64,000 nt of DNA. Origin: Sphingobacterium spiritivorum ATCC 33861. Lineage in GTDB: Bacteria > Bacteroidota > Bacteroidia > Sphingobacteriales > Sphingobacteriaceae. The notes below the pieces were generated by a model. It searched no databases. It saw only the letters and a list, made by a program, of their open reading frames with translations, and had not been told where the DNA came from. Shown piece after piece: positions 18,550-27,549 of the stretch; within the stretch, counting starts at the first letter, position 1; the number at the start of each line of letters is the position of its first letter. The stretch is taken from assembly GCF_000143765.1 (NCBI RefSeq), contig NZ_GL379770.1:830403-894402 (forward strand), read 5' to 3'. The translations under genes and the position numbers were made by a program.

Positions 18550-19107
18550 ATGTCCTGGTCTAATTTTATACATGGTGATGCAAAGGCATTTGAATCTATC
18601 TATCAGCAATATATAGATGATCTGTTTGCCTTTGGCCTCAAGTTTCATGCAGATCGGGAAACTGTGCTGGACTGTATACACGACTTATTTCTGGATCTCT
18701 ATGACAATCCGCGTATTGCGAAGGATGTAGAAGTTAAGTATTACCTGTTCTCAGCGTTGAGAAGAAGAATTCTCAAACGTAAGAAAGCAGATGTATATGA
18801 ACCGCTGGAGAGTCTTCCGGAAAATGTATGGGCAATAGGTTCACATGAACTGGATCTTATTCTGAAGGAAAATCAGGATATCAATGTGCAGAAGGTCAAA
18901 CAGGAAATAGATAAGCTACCCAAGCGTCAGAAAGAAGTATTGTATCTTAAGTACTATATGGAATTTTCCTATGAGGAGATTGCCAGCATTATGAATGTCA
19001 GTGTGGAATCCTGTCGTACATTATCTTACAGGGCATTCCGGGTGCTCAAATCTCATATGGGGCCTTTGGAATATATGTCAGCCCTGATTTATATTTTTTT
19101 AAAATAG
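18550..19107 (+). CDS. ECF sigma-70 family RNA polymerase sigma factor
   Basis: A 185-residue ECF sigma factor. Region 2 contains FESIYQQYIDDLFAFGLKF and a DCIHDLFLDLYDN segment; region 4 contains LPKRQKEVLYLKYYMEFSY and the helix-turn-helix YEEIASIMNVSVESCRTLSY. It is the expected partner of the FecR protein at 19771 and activator of the SusC-SusD genes at 20895. It is separated from FecR by about 660 bp holding two small ORFs, which is unusual for this gene pair. Confidence 0.92.
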   Translation: MSWSNFIHGDAKAFESIYQQYIDDLFAFGLKFHADRETVLDCIHDLFLDLYDNPRIAKDVEVKYYLFSALRRRILKRKKADVYEPLESLPENVWAIGSHELDLILKENQDINVQKVKQEIDKLPKRQKEVLYLKYYMEFSYEEIASIMNVSVESCRTLSYRAFRVLKSHMGPLEYMSALIYIFLK

Positions 19108-19310
19108 ATTTTCGGAAACTGAATATTACTACAACACAAATTTATATCAAAATAATCAATGGTAAAGTTGGTAATATTGTAAATTAAATAAGGTATCGCA
19201 TAAATTTAAAAGTATGGAGAATGCCCTTGCTGCACAATTATAAGTTCAATACTGTAAGAGAAACTCATACTATAGGCATATGCTATTTTTTGTACTTTAG
19301 CTATTTATAA

Positions 19311-19460
19311 AAGTTAAACCTGAAATCAGTTGCACAATATCAAGCATATTTGGTATTATTGGCAAAATTTTATGAGGGTTATAAACAAGGTAGTGACCAT
19401 TTTGTAAAGAAATTACCTGAAAAGATGAAATTGATTGATTATAAAAATAATGAAAAATAA
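19311..19460 (+). pseudogene. Small open frame without ATG start, possible gene remnant
   Basis: The frame opens after a TAA at 19308 and runs 49 codons to TAA at 19458. Its sequence, from LKSVAQYQAYLVLLAKF to LPEKMKLIDYKNNEK, looks protein-like (alternating hydrophobic and charged residues). There is no ATG, GTG or good start near its beginning. Its end overlaps the ATG of the next small ORF by 11 bp, a pattern seen in translationally coupled genes. Either a decayed gene start or a gene using CTG/TTG. No family recognised. Confidence 0.35.
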
Positions 19461-19641
19461 GATAGGGTTTAACCTGGTTTTCGCATTAATTGCTTTTCCG
19501 ATTGGATTAGCATTACTTCGTGAATTTGATTTCCAGACTTTTACATTTAAAAAAACGGCATTAGGTATTCTTTATCTTATTACATTTATAGCTTGTGTGT
19601 TTTTTATGCTAAGGAAAAATAAAATTGATGGTACTAACTGA
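19450..19641 (+). CDS. Small membrane protein with two predicted transmembrane helices
   Basis: A 63-residue protein if started at the ATG at 19450 (MKNKIGFN); an upstream ATG at 19435 would add five residues. Two hydrophobic segments, LVFALIAFPIGLALL and LGILYLITFIACVFFML, flank a short polar loop, and the protein ends in positively charged residues (RKNKIDG). It lies between an ECF sigma gene and its presumed FecR partner and overlaps the preceding small frame. Function unknown; no family recognised. Confidence 0.55.
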   Translation: MKNKIGFNLVFALIAFPIGLALLREFDFQTFTFKKTALGILYLITFIACVFFMLRKNKIDGTN

Positions 19642-19770
19642 AATTCATTAACAAGCGTATTATTAATTACTCTTACCAAATCGTTATCAGATTTGTTTAA
19701 AAATTTTAAAATAAAATGTCTATGCCGCTGTACTTTTTTGCTCTTTGTATATAAAGGGGAAATATAGCAT

Positions 19771-20820
19771 TTGGAAAAGCATAGAAACCAATTAAAAAAA
19801 ATATTTGATCTGCCGGAAAATGAACAGCTGACAGATCCGGAAAGAGCAGAACTGATGGCCTCTGTAATCCGTCGCGGACGGCAAAAGAGACATCGTTCCA
19901 TATACCTGATGCTCACTGCAGCCTGTGTCTTATTAATCGGATCACTTTTTATTTTCTACCCCCGGGCGGACGATACCTCATTCGACCTTTCTAGGGTTGC
20001 GGAATTTAATCAGAAGCGATTTGAGTCTACCGATCAGACTCAGATTGTCAAATCTAAAATTTTCATTTCACCCATTACCAATGATCCCGGTCTGCTGTCC
20101 GGAGATGTTTCCTATGCAGCGGATAGTATGCTGGATTTGTCTGACGAGTCAGCCGCTTCTTATACTACGATATATGTTCCGAACGGACACCGGCAGGAAG
20201 TGACATTGACAGATGGTACCAGGGTCTGGCTGAATGCAGGGTCTTACCTCACAATGGACAAAAATATGAGGGGCAAAGAGCGTAGGGTTTACCTTAACGG
20301 AGAAGCCTATTTTGATGTGACACATACCGGGAAGCCATTTTTTGTACAGATGAAAGCGCATACGGTAGAGGTCGTAGGTACTTCATTTAATATCAATAGC
20401 TATGAACGTGATCAGCAGACTACTGTGGAGCTGATCACGGGAAAAGTATTGTTTCATAGTAATAGCAAAGGTTTTGAGAAAATAGCAATGAGTCCCGGAC
20501 AGCGTATTGCTGCTTATGAGAATCCAGGCAGGGTGGTGATTGATAAGTCGGGCGTGGCGCAGGATATTCTGTGGACCAAAAAGCAAATATCATTGAATAA
20601 GATCAGACTTCAGGATCTCTTCCGGAAAATAGAACGTCTGTATAATGTATCTATAGATGCTGATCCTGCACTGGATAATATAGATCTTTCCTACTCGGGG
20701 CGTCTGGATTTGCGGGAAGATGTTGTCGCTGTACTGAAGAATATATACGAACTCAGAGATTATCAGATAATATTAAAAGAAAAGGAGGTGACTATAAGAA
20801 AACCTAAATCTACTAAATAA
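19771..20820 (+). CDS. FecR-family anti-sigma factor
   Basis: An inner-membrane anti-sigma factor of about 349 residues. The frame starts with TTG at 19771; the first in-frame ATG is at 19855 (MASVIRRG), so either a TTG start or a shorter protein is used. A cytoplasmic stretch is followed by a helix at about residues 51-66 (LTAACVLLIGSLFIFY), the FecR domain (VTLTDGTRVWLNAGSYLTM, VYLNGEAYFDVTHTG) and a DUF4974-like C-terminus (FRKIERLYNVSIDADP). It should restrain the sigma factor at 18550 and respond to the STN-containing SusC at 20895. Start uncertain, family certain. Confidence 0.9.
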   Translation: MEKHRNQLKKIFDLPENEQLTDPERAELMASVIRRGRQKRHRSIYLMLTAACVLLIGSLFIFYPRADDTSFDLSRVAEFNQKRFESTDQTQIVKSKIFISPITNDPGLLSGDVSYAADSMLDLSDESAASYTTIYVPNGHRQEVTLTDGTRVWLNAGSYLTMDKNMRGKERRVYLNGEAYFDVTHTGKPFFVQMKAHTVEVVGTSFNINSYERDQQTTVELITGKVLFHSNSKGFEKIAMSPGQRIAAYENPGRVVIDKSGVAQDILWTKKQISLNKIRLQDLFRKIERLYNVSIDADPALDNIDLSYSGRLDLREDVVAVLKNIYELRDYQIILKEKEVTIRKPKSTK

Positions 20821-20825
20821 GAAGA

Positions 20826-20853
20826 ATAAGGAGGAGCTGCTACTCCCCCTTAT
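20826..20853 (+). promoter_or_regulatory. Stem-loop between FecR and SusC genes
   Basis: ATAAGGAGGAG (20826-20836) pairs with CTCCCCCTTAT (20843-20853) apart from one A-C mismatch, around a 6-nt loop. It lies 6 bp after the FecR stop and 42 bp before the SusC ATG. No strong T tract follows, so it is more likely an mRNA stability or partial termination element separating regulator from transporter expression. Confidence 0.5.
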
Positions 20854-20894
20854 CACATTTATTGATCTTAAACAGTTAAAATCGTACTAAAATT

Positions 20895-23800
20895 ATGAAA
20901 AAAAAGCAATCCTGGCAACAAATGGCCGGGTGGAGGCATTTTGATGTCAAATTCTACTATTATATGAAAGTTACCTCCCTATTGACTACTTTACTTTTTA
21001 TGACATTTGCCGCCAATGCCTATTCACAGCGGGTGTCTTTAAAACTAAGTAATGTTACCTTTAAAGTCTTTCTGCAATCTATTCAGGATCAGACTAATGT
21101 AGCATTACTCTACAACGATCACCTTATCGAAAATAAGCGGATATCTGTACAGGCGAATCAGGTGGAATTGCGTGAACTTCTGAAACGGGAGCTGCCGAAA
21201 TACGGTCTGGATTATACTATCAGTGGTAATCAGATTACGCTGGTTCCGTCTGCTGTAAGCCGCACCGTAGCAATAGAAACCCGGCCGCAGGAATTGATCC
21301 GGATCAAAGGCCGTGTATTTAACAGCGGAGAACCTCCGCAGGCGCTTTCGTCCGTCTCTGTCGCTGTACTGGGCGGAAGTCAAGGTGTGCATACCGATGA
21401 AGGTGGATATTATGAACTGGAAGTGCCTAAAGGTGCGACCTTAGTTTTCAGTATGGTGGGATACCATAGCAAACAGGTTCCTGTCAACAAGACTGAAAAT
21501 AACCTGACCATTTCTCTGCTGGAGAATGTTTCGGATCTGGAAGAGGTCGTTGTCGTGGGGATGACCGAAATGCAGCGTAAACACATTGCAAGTTCTGTAG
21601 CCAGTCTGGATATCAAGTCCAGTATTGAAGGCAAGCCTATTACCAATCTTTCCCAATCATTGCAGGGTGGAGTGACCGGTTTACAGGTACAACAGGGATC
21701 CGGTCTTCCGGGAGGAGATGCCGCCAGTATAAAGATCAGGGGGATCTCTACGTTAAATAATTCCGATCCGCTGGTGTTGGTCGATGGGGTACCTATGGAT
21801 ATGAACCATATCGATCCGGTGACGATTGAAAGTGTAACTATTCTGAAAGATGCAGCAGCTGCGGCTATATATGGAGCGAGAGCAGCGAATGGTGTGATTC
21901 TGGTGACCACCAAACGGGGTAAAGCCGGTCAGATCAATATTTTATATGACGGATACCTGGGCATGCAGACACCAACGATACTGCCTGAATTCGTAGATGC
22001 CCCGACTTATATGCGTATGTATAACTATGCACAGGTGGCTTCAGGCGGACAGGTATTTTATTCTGACGATCAGATTGCGAAGACAGAAGCCGGAGATGAT
22101 CCGGTCAATTATCCGAATACCAACTGGACAAAGGAACTGATCGATGAGTACTCGCCTTTGACATCACATTCGCTATCGGTTAGCGGAGGGAATGATGTGG
22201 CGCGATTTGCAGTAACGGGTAATTATATGAATCAGCAGGGAATGATCCCGCAGAACAAGATGGACCGCTTTAATATACGTGCCAATACCTCGGTATCCTT
22301 GTCCAAAAGATTTTTAATTAATCTGGATGTATTGGGGATCCGCCGGAATACGATGTATCCTAACCGACCCATTTCGAACGGGGGCAGCCGTTTGCTGGAT
22401 GATCTGTACCGGCTTCCGCCTACAGTCTTGCCTAAATATCCTCAGGAAGAAGGCTGGCCGACAATTTACGGACGCTATGCAGATATTGTCAATCCGATTG
22501 CGTATTCTGAAGTAGGGGGAAGTATAGGATACCAGTATGATCAGGCTACGATCAATCTTCAGCCCAAATGGTCTATTACTAATGATTTGAATATCAGGGG
22601 ACAATTCAGCTACCGGCTCAACAGTGATGTATATAAGCAAAACAGGGATAATTATTATTTCTTTGATTACTATACCAAGCAACTTGTACAGACCTGGGCT
22701 GTTCAGCGTGATGCGTATTCTGAAGTACGGGATACCTATTACTACCTCAGTGGTGCTGTAGATTACAGTAAGAATTTTGGTAAACACAATCTTTTTGCGA
22801 TGGGTGGTTTTTCAATGGAAAAATTCAACAATGGATACTGGAATTCTTCAGCTCTGGTATCTTCTTATGCAAAGGTCAACTATGCTTATGCAGATCGCTA
22901 TCTGCTGGAAGCCTCTTTCCGTGCAGACGGCTCATCCAAATTCGGCCCTAATAATAAATACGGATATTTTCCCTCTGTTGCATTTGGCTGGAATGTGCAC
23001 AATGAATCTTTCTTTAATGTAGAGGCGATCAGCAATTTTAAAATCAGAGCATCGTATGGTCAGCTTGGGAATGAGAATATAGGATTGTACCGCTATCAGA
23101 ATCTGATCAATACCAGCAACGGTACAGAGAGTGTATGGGGTAATCCGGATATTTCGTGGGAGAAAGTGAATATTCTGGATATAGGATTGGATATGGCTTT
23201 GTTTCAGAATAAACTAAGCCTGACTTTTGATTACTACGATAAGAAGACTTCAGATGTTATTCTGTATCCTTCCGTAGCCCCTTCGGGCGCCATAGGTTCT
23301 GCTCCGTTGAATGCCGGTGAGGTGACCAACAAAGGTGTGGAACTTTCATTGAATTATAATGGTAAGCTAAGTCAGGATTTTGACTTTTCAGTCCGTCCTG
23401 GTATTACGTACAATAAAAATAAGATCACTGATCTGCTTGGCGGACCTTATATCAGTGGTATAGAGATCAATGAAAAAGGATCCAGTATCAAAAGTTACTA
23501 CGGTTATGCTTCCAACGGAATTCTGCAGTATTCGGATTTTGAAGCAGACAAGACGACAGCCAAAGTACCGGTTGTAGCCGGGCAGGGGCCCGGAGATATC
23601 AAGTATATCGATCTTAACGGTGACGGTATCATCGATGAGAATGATCAGCAGATCATAGGTGATCCTACACCGCGTATCAATTATTTTGCAAATTTTAATT
23701 TCCGGTATAAAAATCTGGATCTGGAATTTCTGCTTCAGGGTACCGGTGATCATGATTATTCGGGTAATCTGGGAGGAAAATCTGCAGGATACTTATGGCA

Positions 23801-24164
23801 TCCTCTTAATATGAGTGCTTCCGGAGGGGTTCCTACAACGTACAGAGCTGCCAATACCTGGCGTGAAAATAATCAGGACGCCATCTTTCCACGCTTACTG
23901 GCCAATCCGGCTACGAATGTATTGCGAAGTGATTTCTGGTTGTTCAATGCACGGTATATGCGTGTCAAATTTATCCAATTAGGCTACAGGCTCAATCCTG
24001 CTTTTATGAATAAGTATGGTATCAAATCCAGCCGTATCTATATGAACGTGCAGAACCCGTTTATTTTTACCGATGTGAAAATGGCGGATCCCGAATCTCA
24101 GGGTGGTTCTTATACCTATGCTATTATGAAAACATTTTCTCTGGGTCTAACTGTTAATTTTTAA
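20895..24164 (+). CDS. SusC/RagA TonB-linked outer-membrane transporter with STN domain
   Basis: A 1089-residue transporter. The signal peptide is around residues 25-44 (ending FAANAYSQ), followed by an STN domain (VSLKLSNVTFKVFLQSIQDQ, about 46-115) and a carboxypeptidase-like sandwich (about 130-215). EEVVVVGM is the TonB-box-like segment, followed by a plug with NNSDPLVLVDGVPMD and a barrel ending in LGLTVNF. The FecR upstream and STN domain imply substrate-induced sigma signalling. The SusD partner follows 14 bp downstream, then two EEP-fold lipoproteins, so the imported substrate probably contains a phosphodiester (inference). Confidence 0.95.
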   Translation: MKKKQSWQQMAGWRHFDVKFYYYMKVTSLLTTLLFMTFAANAYSQRVSLKLSNVTFKVFLQSIQDQTNVALLYNDHLIENKRISVQANQVELRELLKRELPKYGLDYTISGNQITLVPSAVSRTVAIETRPQELIRIKGRVFNSGEPPQALSSVSVAVLGGSQGVHTDEGGYYELEVPKGATLVFSMVGYHSKQVPVNKTENNLTISLLENVSDLEEVVVVGMTEMQRKHIASSVASLDIKSSIEGKPITNLSQSLQGGVTGLQVQQGSGLPGGDAASIKIRGISTLNNSDPLVLVDGVPMDMNHIDPVTIESVTILKDAAAAAIYGARAANGVILVTTKRGKAGQINILYDGYLGMQTPTILPEFVDAPTYMRMYNYAQVASGGQVFYSDDQIAKTEAGDDPVNYPNTNWTKELIDEYSPLTSHSLSVSGGNDVARFAVTGNYMNQQGMIPQNKMDRFNIRANTSVSLSKRFLINLDVLGIRRNTMYPNRPISNGGSRLLDDLYRLPPTVLPKYPQEEGWPTIYGRYADIVNPIAYSEVGGSIGYQYDQATINLQPKWSITNDLNIRGQFSYRLNSDVYKQNRDNYYFFDYYTKQLVQTWAVQRDAYSEVRDTYYYLSGAVDYSKNFGKHNLFAMGGFSMEKFNNGYWNSSALVSSYAKVNYAYADRYLLEASFRADGSSKFGPNNKYGYFPSVAFGWNVHNESFFNVEAISNFKIRASYGQLGNENIGLYRYQNLINTSNGTESVWGNPDISWEKVNILDIGLDMALFQNKLSLTFDYYDKKTSDVILYPSVAPSGAIGSAPLNAGEVTNKGVELSLNYNGKLSQDFDFSVRPGITYNKNKITDLLGGPYISGIEINEKGSSIKSYYGYASNGILQYSDFEADKTTAKVPVVAGQGPGDIKYIDLNGDGIIDENDQQIIGDPTPRINYFANFNFRYKNLDLEFLLQGTGDHDYSGNLGGKSAGYLWHPLNMSASGGVPTTYRAANTWRENNQDAIFPRLLANPATNVLRSDFWLFNARYMRVKFIQLGYRLNPAFMNKYGIKSSRIYMNVQNPFIFTDVKMADPESQGGSYTYAIMKTFSLGLTVNF

Positions 24165-24178
24165 TCTGAAAACCTGAA

Positions 24179-25771
24179 ATGAAAAATAATATTAAATATT
24201 TAGTTTACAGTATGTTGTCTCTGTCTTTGCTGCAGACTTCATGCGAAAGTTTTCTGACCATTGATAGCCCCACAGGTGTGACGGATGAGCAGTGGTGGAA
24301 TACGGAAACGGATGCGTACAATGCGATAGCTTCTGTATATGTCGGTATCCCGGGAGGTTCGTCCGGACGTAATATTATGTACTATGCCGGCCTGACAGAT
24401 GAAGCGGTGCACCGTGGAGATTTTAAAGGAGACTACGACAGTTTTACCCGTGGACTGGCAACCAGCAGATGGGGAGTTGCCAATTCCATCTGGCAGGATG
24501 ATTACATCTGTGTGAGAAGAGCAAACCGATTTCTTGAAAATGTAGACCGTGTATATATGGACGCTACGTTGAAAGATAGAATGAAACTGGAAGCAAGAGC
24601 GCTGAGAGCTTATTATCATATGGAACTGATGCTGCTATTCGGGGATATTCCGTTACTGGAGCGTTCGCTCACTCCCGAAGAAAATACACAACCCCGCACG
24701 GCGGAGCAAAAGGTCTATGAATTTGTTGTCAGTGAACTGAAATACTGTGCAGAAAATTTGCCTTCCTCTTATGTCAATGCGGATCGCTGGCGTATGACCA
24801 GTGGTGTCTGCTGGTCGCTGTTATCCCGATTGGGACTGATCAAAAAAGATTTTGAACTCGCAAAGACAGCATCCAAAAAAGTAATAGAGTCCGGGGTTTA
24901 CAAACTGTGGGTCAATAATACAAACCGATCGGCGAGCTATAGCGAATTATTTAGCTATGCGGGCGAACTTAATGATGAACGTATATTCTTTAAGGAGAAC
25001 GGATGCAGCAATGCATGGACTACATTTGCGCCTTTCGGTATAGGTGGTGAGACCTATCTGTCACCTACCAATAAAGTGATAGATAACTACGAAACCAGAC
25101 AAGGAAAGACTATTCAGGAACTGGGACGCGATTCTATGCTGGTCTATCAGAAGAATCCGAATTTTAATAATAACAGAGATCCGAGGTTGCGTGCTTCGGT
25201 ATTTGTACCGTATGAAAGTTTTCAGGGACAGTATACGTTAGATCCGTTTTATAATCCCAGTGATAAGATAGGGGAGACCAAGTCTACCGCTACAGGGTTC
25301 TGGATTAAGAAATATGTGGACGCCCGCGACAGACAGTCTAAGAGTGGCAGTCTGGATTTTATGATCATTCGCTATGCTGAAATTTTATTGAATTACTCCG
25401 AAGCGCTTATTGAATCTGGTGAATGGAATCATGCTGATGTTACCAGATACATCAATGAAGTGCGCTCCAGAGCAGCTATGCCTGCGATCAATACGGGACT
25501 TTATAATTCGCAGGCCAGGATGAGAGAGCTTATCCGAAGGGAGAGACAGGCAGAGCTTGCATTTGAAGGGGGGCGCTATTTTGATATCCGAAGATGGGGC
25601 ATTGATACTGAAGTGCTGAACGGTGAGGTGTACGGAGCGACCAACCCTACTACCGGAGAGCTGGTAAAAGTCCAGACCCGCAAGTATAACCGATCCCGCG
25701 AAGGACTGTGGCCGATCCCGGAAAATGAAATTATTGCTAATCCTAATATAGTTCAAAATCCAAATTATTAA
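24179..25771 (+). CDS. RagB/SusD family nutrient-uptake outer-membrane lipoprotein
   Basis: A 530-residue SusD homologue, lipobox LLQTSC (Cys22). The N-terminal EQWWNTETDAYNAIASVYVG, the central IIRYAEILLNYSEALIESGE helix pair and the C-terminal RRERQAELAFEGGRYFDIRRW motif are typical RagB/SusD features, as is the terminal NPNIVQNPNY. It serves as the surface substrate lid for the SusC protein encoded 14 bp upstream. Its stop codon is separated by one base from the following lipoprotein gene's ATG, so translation is coupled. Confidence 0.94.
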   Translation: MKNNIKYLVYSMLSLSLLQTSCESFLTIDSPTGVTDEQWWNTETDAYNAIASVYVGIPGGSSGRNIMYYAGLTDEAVHRGDFKGDYDSFTRGLATSRWGVANSIWQDDYICVRRANRFLENVDRVYMDATLKDRMKLEARALRAYYHMELMLLFGDIPLLERSLTPEENTQPRTAEQKVYEFVVSELKYCAENLPSSYVNADRWRMTSGVCWSLLSRLGLIKKDFELAKTASKKVIESGVYKLWVNNTNRSASYSELFSYAGELNDERIFFKENGCSNAWTTFAPFGIGGETYLSPTNKVIDNYETRQGKTIQELGRDSMLVYQKNPNFNNNRDPRLRASVFVPYESFQGQYTLDPFYNPSDKIGETKSTATGFWIKKYVDARDRQSKSGSLDFMIIRYAEILLNYSEALIESGEWNHADVTRYINEVRSRAAMPAINTGLYNSQARMRELIRRERQAELAFEGGRYFDIRRWGIDTEVLNGEVYGATNPTTGELVKVQTRKYNRSREGLWPIPENEIIANPNIVQNPNY

Positions 25772-25772
25772 T

Positions 25773-26642
25773 ATGAAAAGCAACACGATATTATATGGCT
25801 TACTTAGCCTTTTTATATTAGTCTCTCTTTCTTCCTGTCGTAAGTCCTACAGTGCAGGAGACTGGGATATTCTTCCGGAAAAAGAAACCCCTAATCCTGT
25901 AGATTCGGGAAGTAATGCACCGACAAAAACATTGAAAGTGATGTCTGTCAATATGCGTCTCAGTACGATTCCTGACTTTGCGACCATGATCACCTATATT
26001 AAAGAGTATAATCCGGATCTGTTGTTTCTGAGACAGATAGATAGTGCAACGACACGGGTAGAGAAGGTCAACAGGCCTCAGGTTATGGCAGATTCATTGG
26101 GTATGGAAGTGTTTTTCAAAAAGAACTTTGATTACCAGACCGGAGGGTTCGGGAATGCAGTTCTTTCCAAATTTCCCATCAAAGAAAAGGTTGCACAAAT
26201 CCTGAGACGTGAAGATGGAAATACGGCGGAACTGCGTAGTGCGGTGATGATCCGTGTAGAAGTAGAGAAAGGTCATGATGTTTATTTTGCAGGCACAGAG
26301 CTGGATCCTTCTGTCGTGAACAACAGAAATCTGCAGGTAATAGATCTCCTGAATATGACAGAAAAGATTACCGAACCTGTGATTCTGGTGGGTAATTTTA
26401 ATGAGCAGGAGAGTGCGAACGGGCAAGTGCTTAGCTACTTAAAAGGCTCATTTACTTTTGCCTGTCTGGGTGCAGGCTGTCCGATGAATTCACCGAAAGC
26501 CAGCCCTACCGGTATATATGATTATATCACTTTCAAAGGTGCGGGTGGGAAACTGGCTTTGTCCAATTATCTGGCCTTTCCGAAATCTGCAAATACTTTT
26601 CTGCCGATGACAGCTTCTTTTAAACTAAAAATCGAACAATAA
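25773..26642 (+). CDS. Endonuclease/exonuclease/phosphatase-fold lipoprotein, catalytic residues lost
   Basis: A 289-residue lipoprotein (SLSSC, Cys22), clearly a paralogue of the next gene. Aligned with EEP-fold enzymes it keeps Asn60, Asn210 and Asp250, but the metal-binding Glu is Gln88 (LRQID), the catalytic His of STHLD is Glu176 (GTELD), the Asp of GDxN is Asn208 (GNFN) and the terminal DH pair of SDHLP is Thr-Phe (TFLP). Five essential positions are changed while the fold-defining segments remain. It is therefore probably a surface binding or scaffold protein rather than an enzyme. It starts 1 bp after the SusD gene and is followed 2 bp later by the intact paralogue. Confidence 0.82.
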   Translation: MKSNTILYGLLSLFILVSLSSCRKSYSAGDWDILPEKETPNPVDSGSNAPTKTLKVMSVNMRLSTIPDFATMITYIKEYNPDLLFLRQIDSATTRVEKVNRPQVMADSLGMEVFFKKNFDYQTGGFGNAVLSKFPIKEKVAQILRREDGNTAELRSAVMIRVEVEKGHDVYFAGTELDPSVVNNRNLQVIDLLNMTEKITEPVILVGNFNEQESANGQVLSYLKGSFTFACLGAGCPMNSPKASPTGIYDYITFKGAGGKLALSNYLAFPKSANTFLPMTASFKLKIEQ

Positions 26643-26644
26643 TT

Positions 26645-27454
26645 ATGAATAAACTTAAAATTTTGATGCTTACCTGTTTTGTAAGTATAGCATCACTGGC
26701 CTGTTCCAGCGATAAGAAGGAAATCCCGGAGCCGAAAACAGAAAAAAGTAAACTGACGGTTATCACGTATAATATCCATCATGGAGCACCGGAAAACTCG
26801 GAGGTTGTCAATCTGGAAAATATTGCAAACACGATCAAACAGAAAAATCCGGATCTCGTTGCTTTACAGGAGGTGGATGTCAATGTGCCTCGTTCAGGTA
26901 AAGTAGACCAGGCAAAGAAATTAGCCGAGCTATTGAATATGAACTATTACTTCTCTAAATCATTAGATTATAACGGAGGAGAATATGGAGTTGCTATATT
27001 GAGTAAATTTCCGATCTCGAACACAAGAAGACTGGAACTTCCTATGCCTGTTGCCGGAGAGAAAAGAACCGTGGCAATGGCAACAATAGATCTGGGAAAT
27101 GGAAAAACACTGGAGTTTGCGTCTACTCATCTGGATCTGAATGTTCCTAATCGTACCGCACAGGCAACTTTTCTCAATGAACTGAGTGTGCAGCTCAATA
27201 AACCGATTATGATTGGCGGAGATTATAACGCTGAAAGTAATTCGGTAGAATTGACCGAATTGCGTAAACAATATACCTTGTCCTGTGTCAATGGTTGTCC
27301 CAATTCTTTTCCTGTGCGTAATCCGACAAAGGCAATAGATTTTGTTGCGTCTAATAAGCTTGCTGTTCAGCAATATAGTTTGTTGTCAGCAGTTGCACTT
27401 ACAGGGAGTTATGCTTCAGATCACCTTCCTGTAGTGGCGATATACAATTACTAA
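26645..27454 (+). CDS. Endonuclease/exonuclease/phosphatase family lipoprotein (intact active site)
   Basis: A 269-residue lipoprotein (IASLAC, Cys20) with a complete EEP active site: YNIHHG (Asn43), ALQEVD (Glu76), STHLD (His162), GDYN (Asp193, Asn195), IDFV (Asp232) and SDHLP (Asp259-His260). Members of this fold cleave phosphodiester bonds in nucleic acids, sphingomyelin or phosphoinositides using Mg2+. Being lipid-anchored and encoded at the end of a SusC-SusD operon, it probably trims an extracellular phosphodiester substrate before or during import. The substrate cannot be named from sequence. A bidirectional terminator follows. Confidence 0.88.
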   Translation: MNKLKILMLTCFVSIASLACSSDKKEIPEPKTEKSKLTVITYNIHHGAPENSEVVNLENIANTIKQKNPDLVALQEVDVNVPRSGKVDQAKKLAELLNMNYYFSKSLDYNGGEYGVAILSKFPISNTRRLELPMPVAGEKRTVAMATIDLGNGKTLEFASTHLDLNVPNRTAQATFLNELSVQLNKPIMIGGDYNAESNSVELTELRKQYTLSCVNGCPNSFPVRNPTKAIDFVASNKLAVQQYSLLSAVALTGSYASDHLPVVAIYNY

Positions 27455-27484
27455 GACAAGGAGACAATTATTCCTTATTATATT

Positions 27485-27529
27485 AAAAAAAAGCCAGAGT
27501 TTGTTGAAGAACAAACTCTGTTTTATTTT
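27485..27529. terminator. Bidirectional terminator between convergent EEP and DinB genes
   Basis: A perfect 11-bp stem, CAGAGTTTGTT/AACAAACTCTG (27495-27520), with a GAAG loop. It has TTTTATTTT to its right and a run of eight A (27485-27492) close to its left, which becomes a T run on the minus strand. It can end both the plus-strand SusCD operon and the minus-strand DinB gene. Confidence 0.88.
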
Positions 27530-27549
27530 GCCTGATCATAGCGTTCCCT

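Noticed and set aside
21410..21913. 167-codon minus-strand frame opposite the SusC plug region
   Set aside because: Shadow of the conserved SusC coding sequence; similar antisense frames recur opposite the other SusC plugs.
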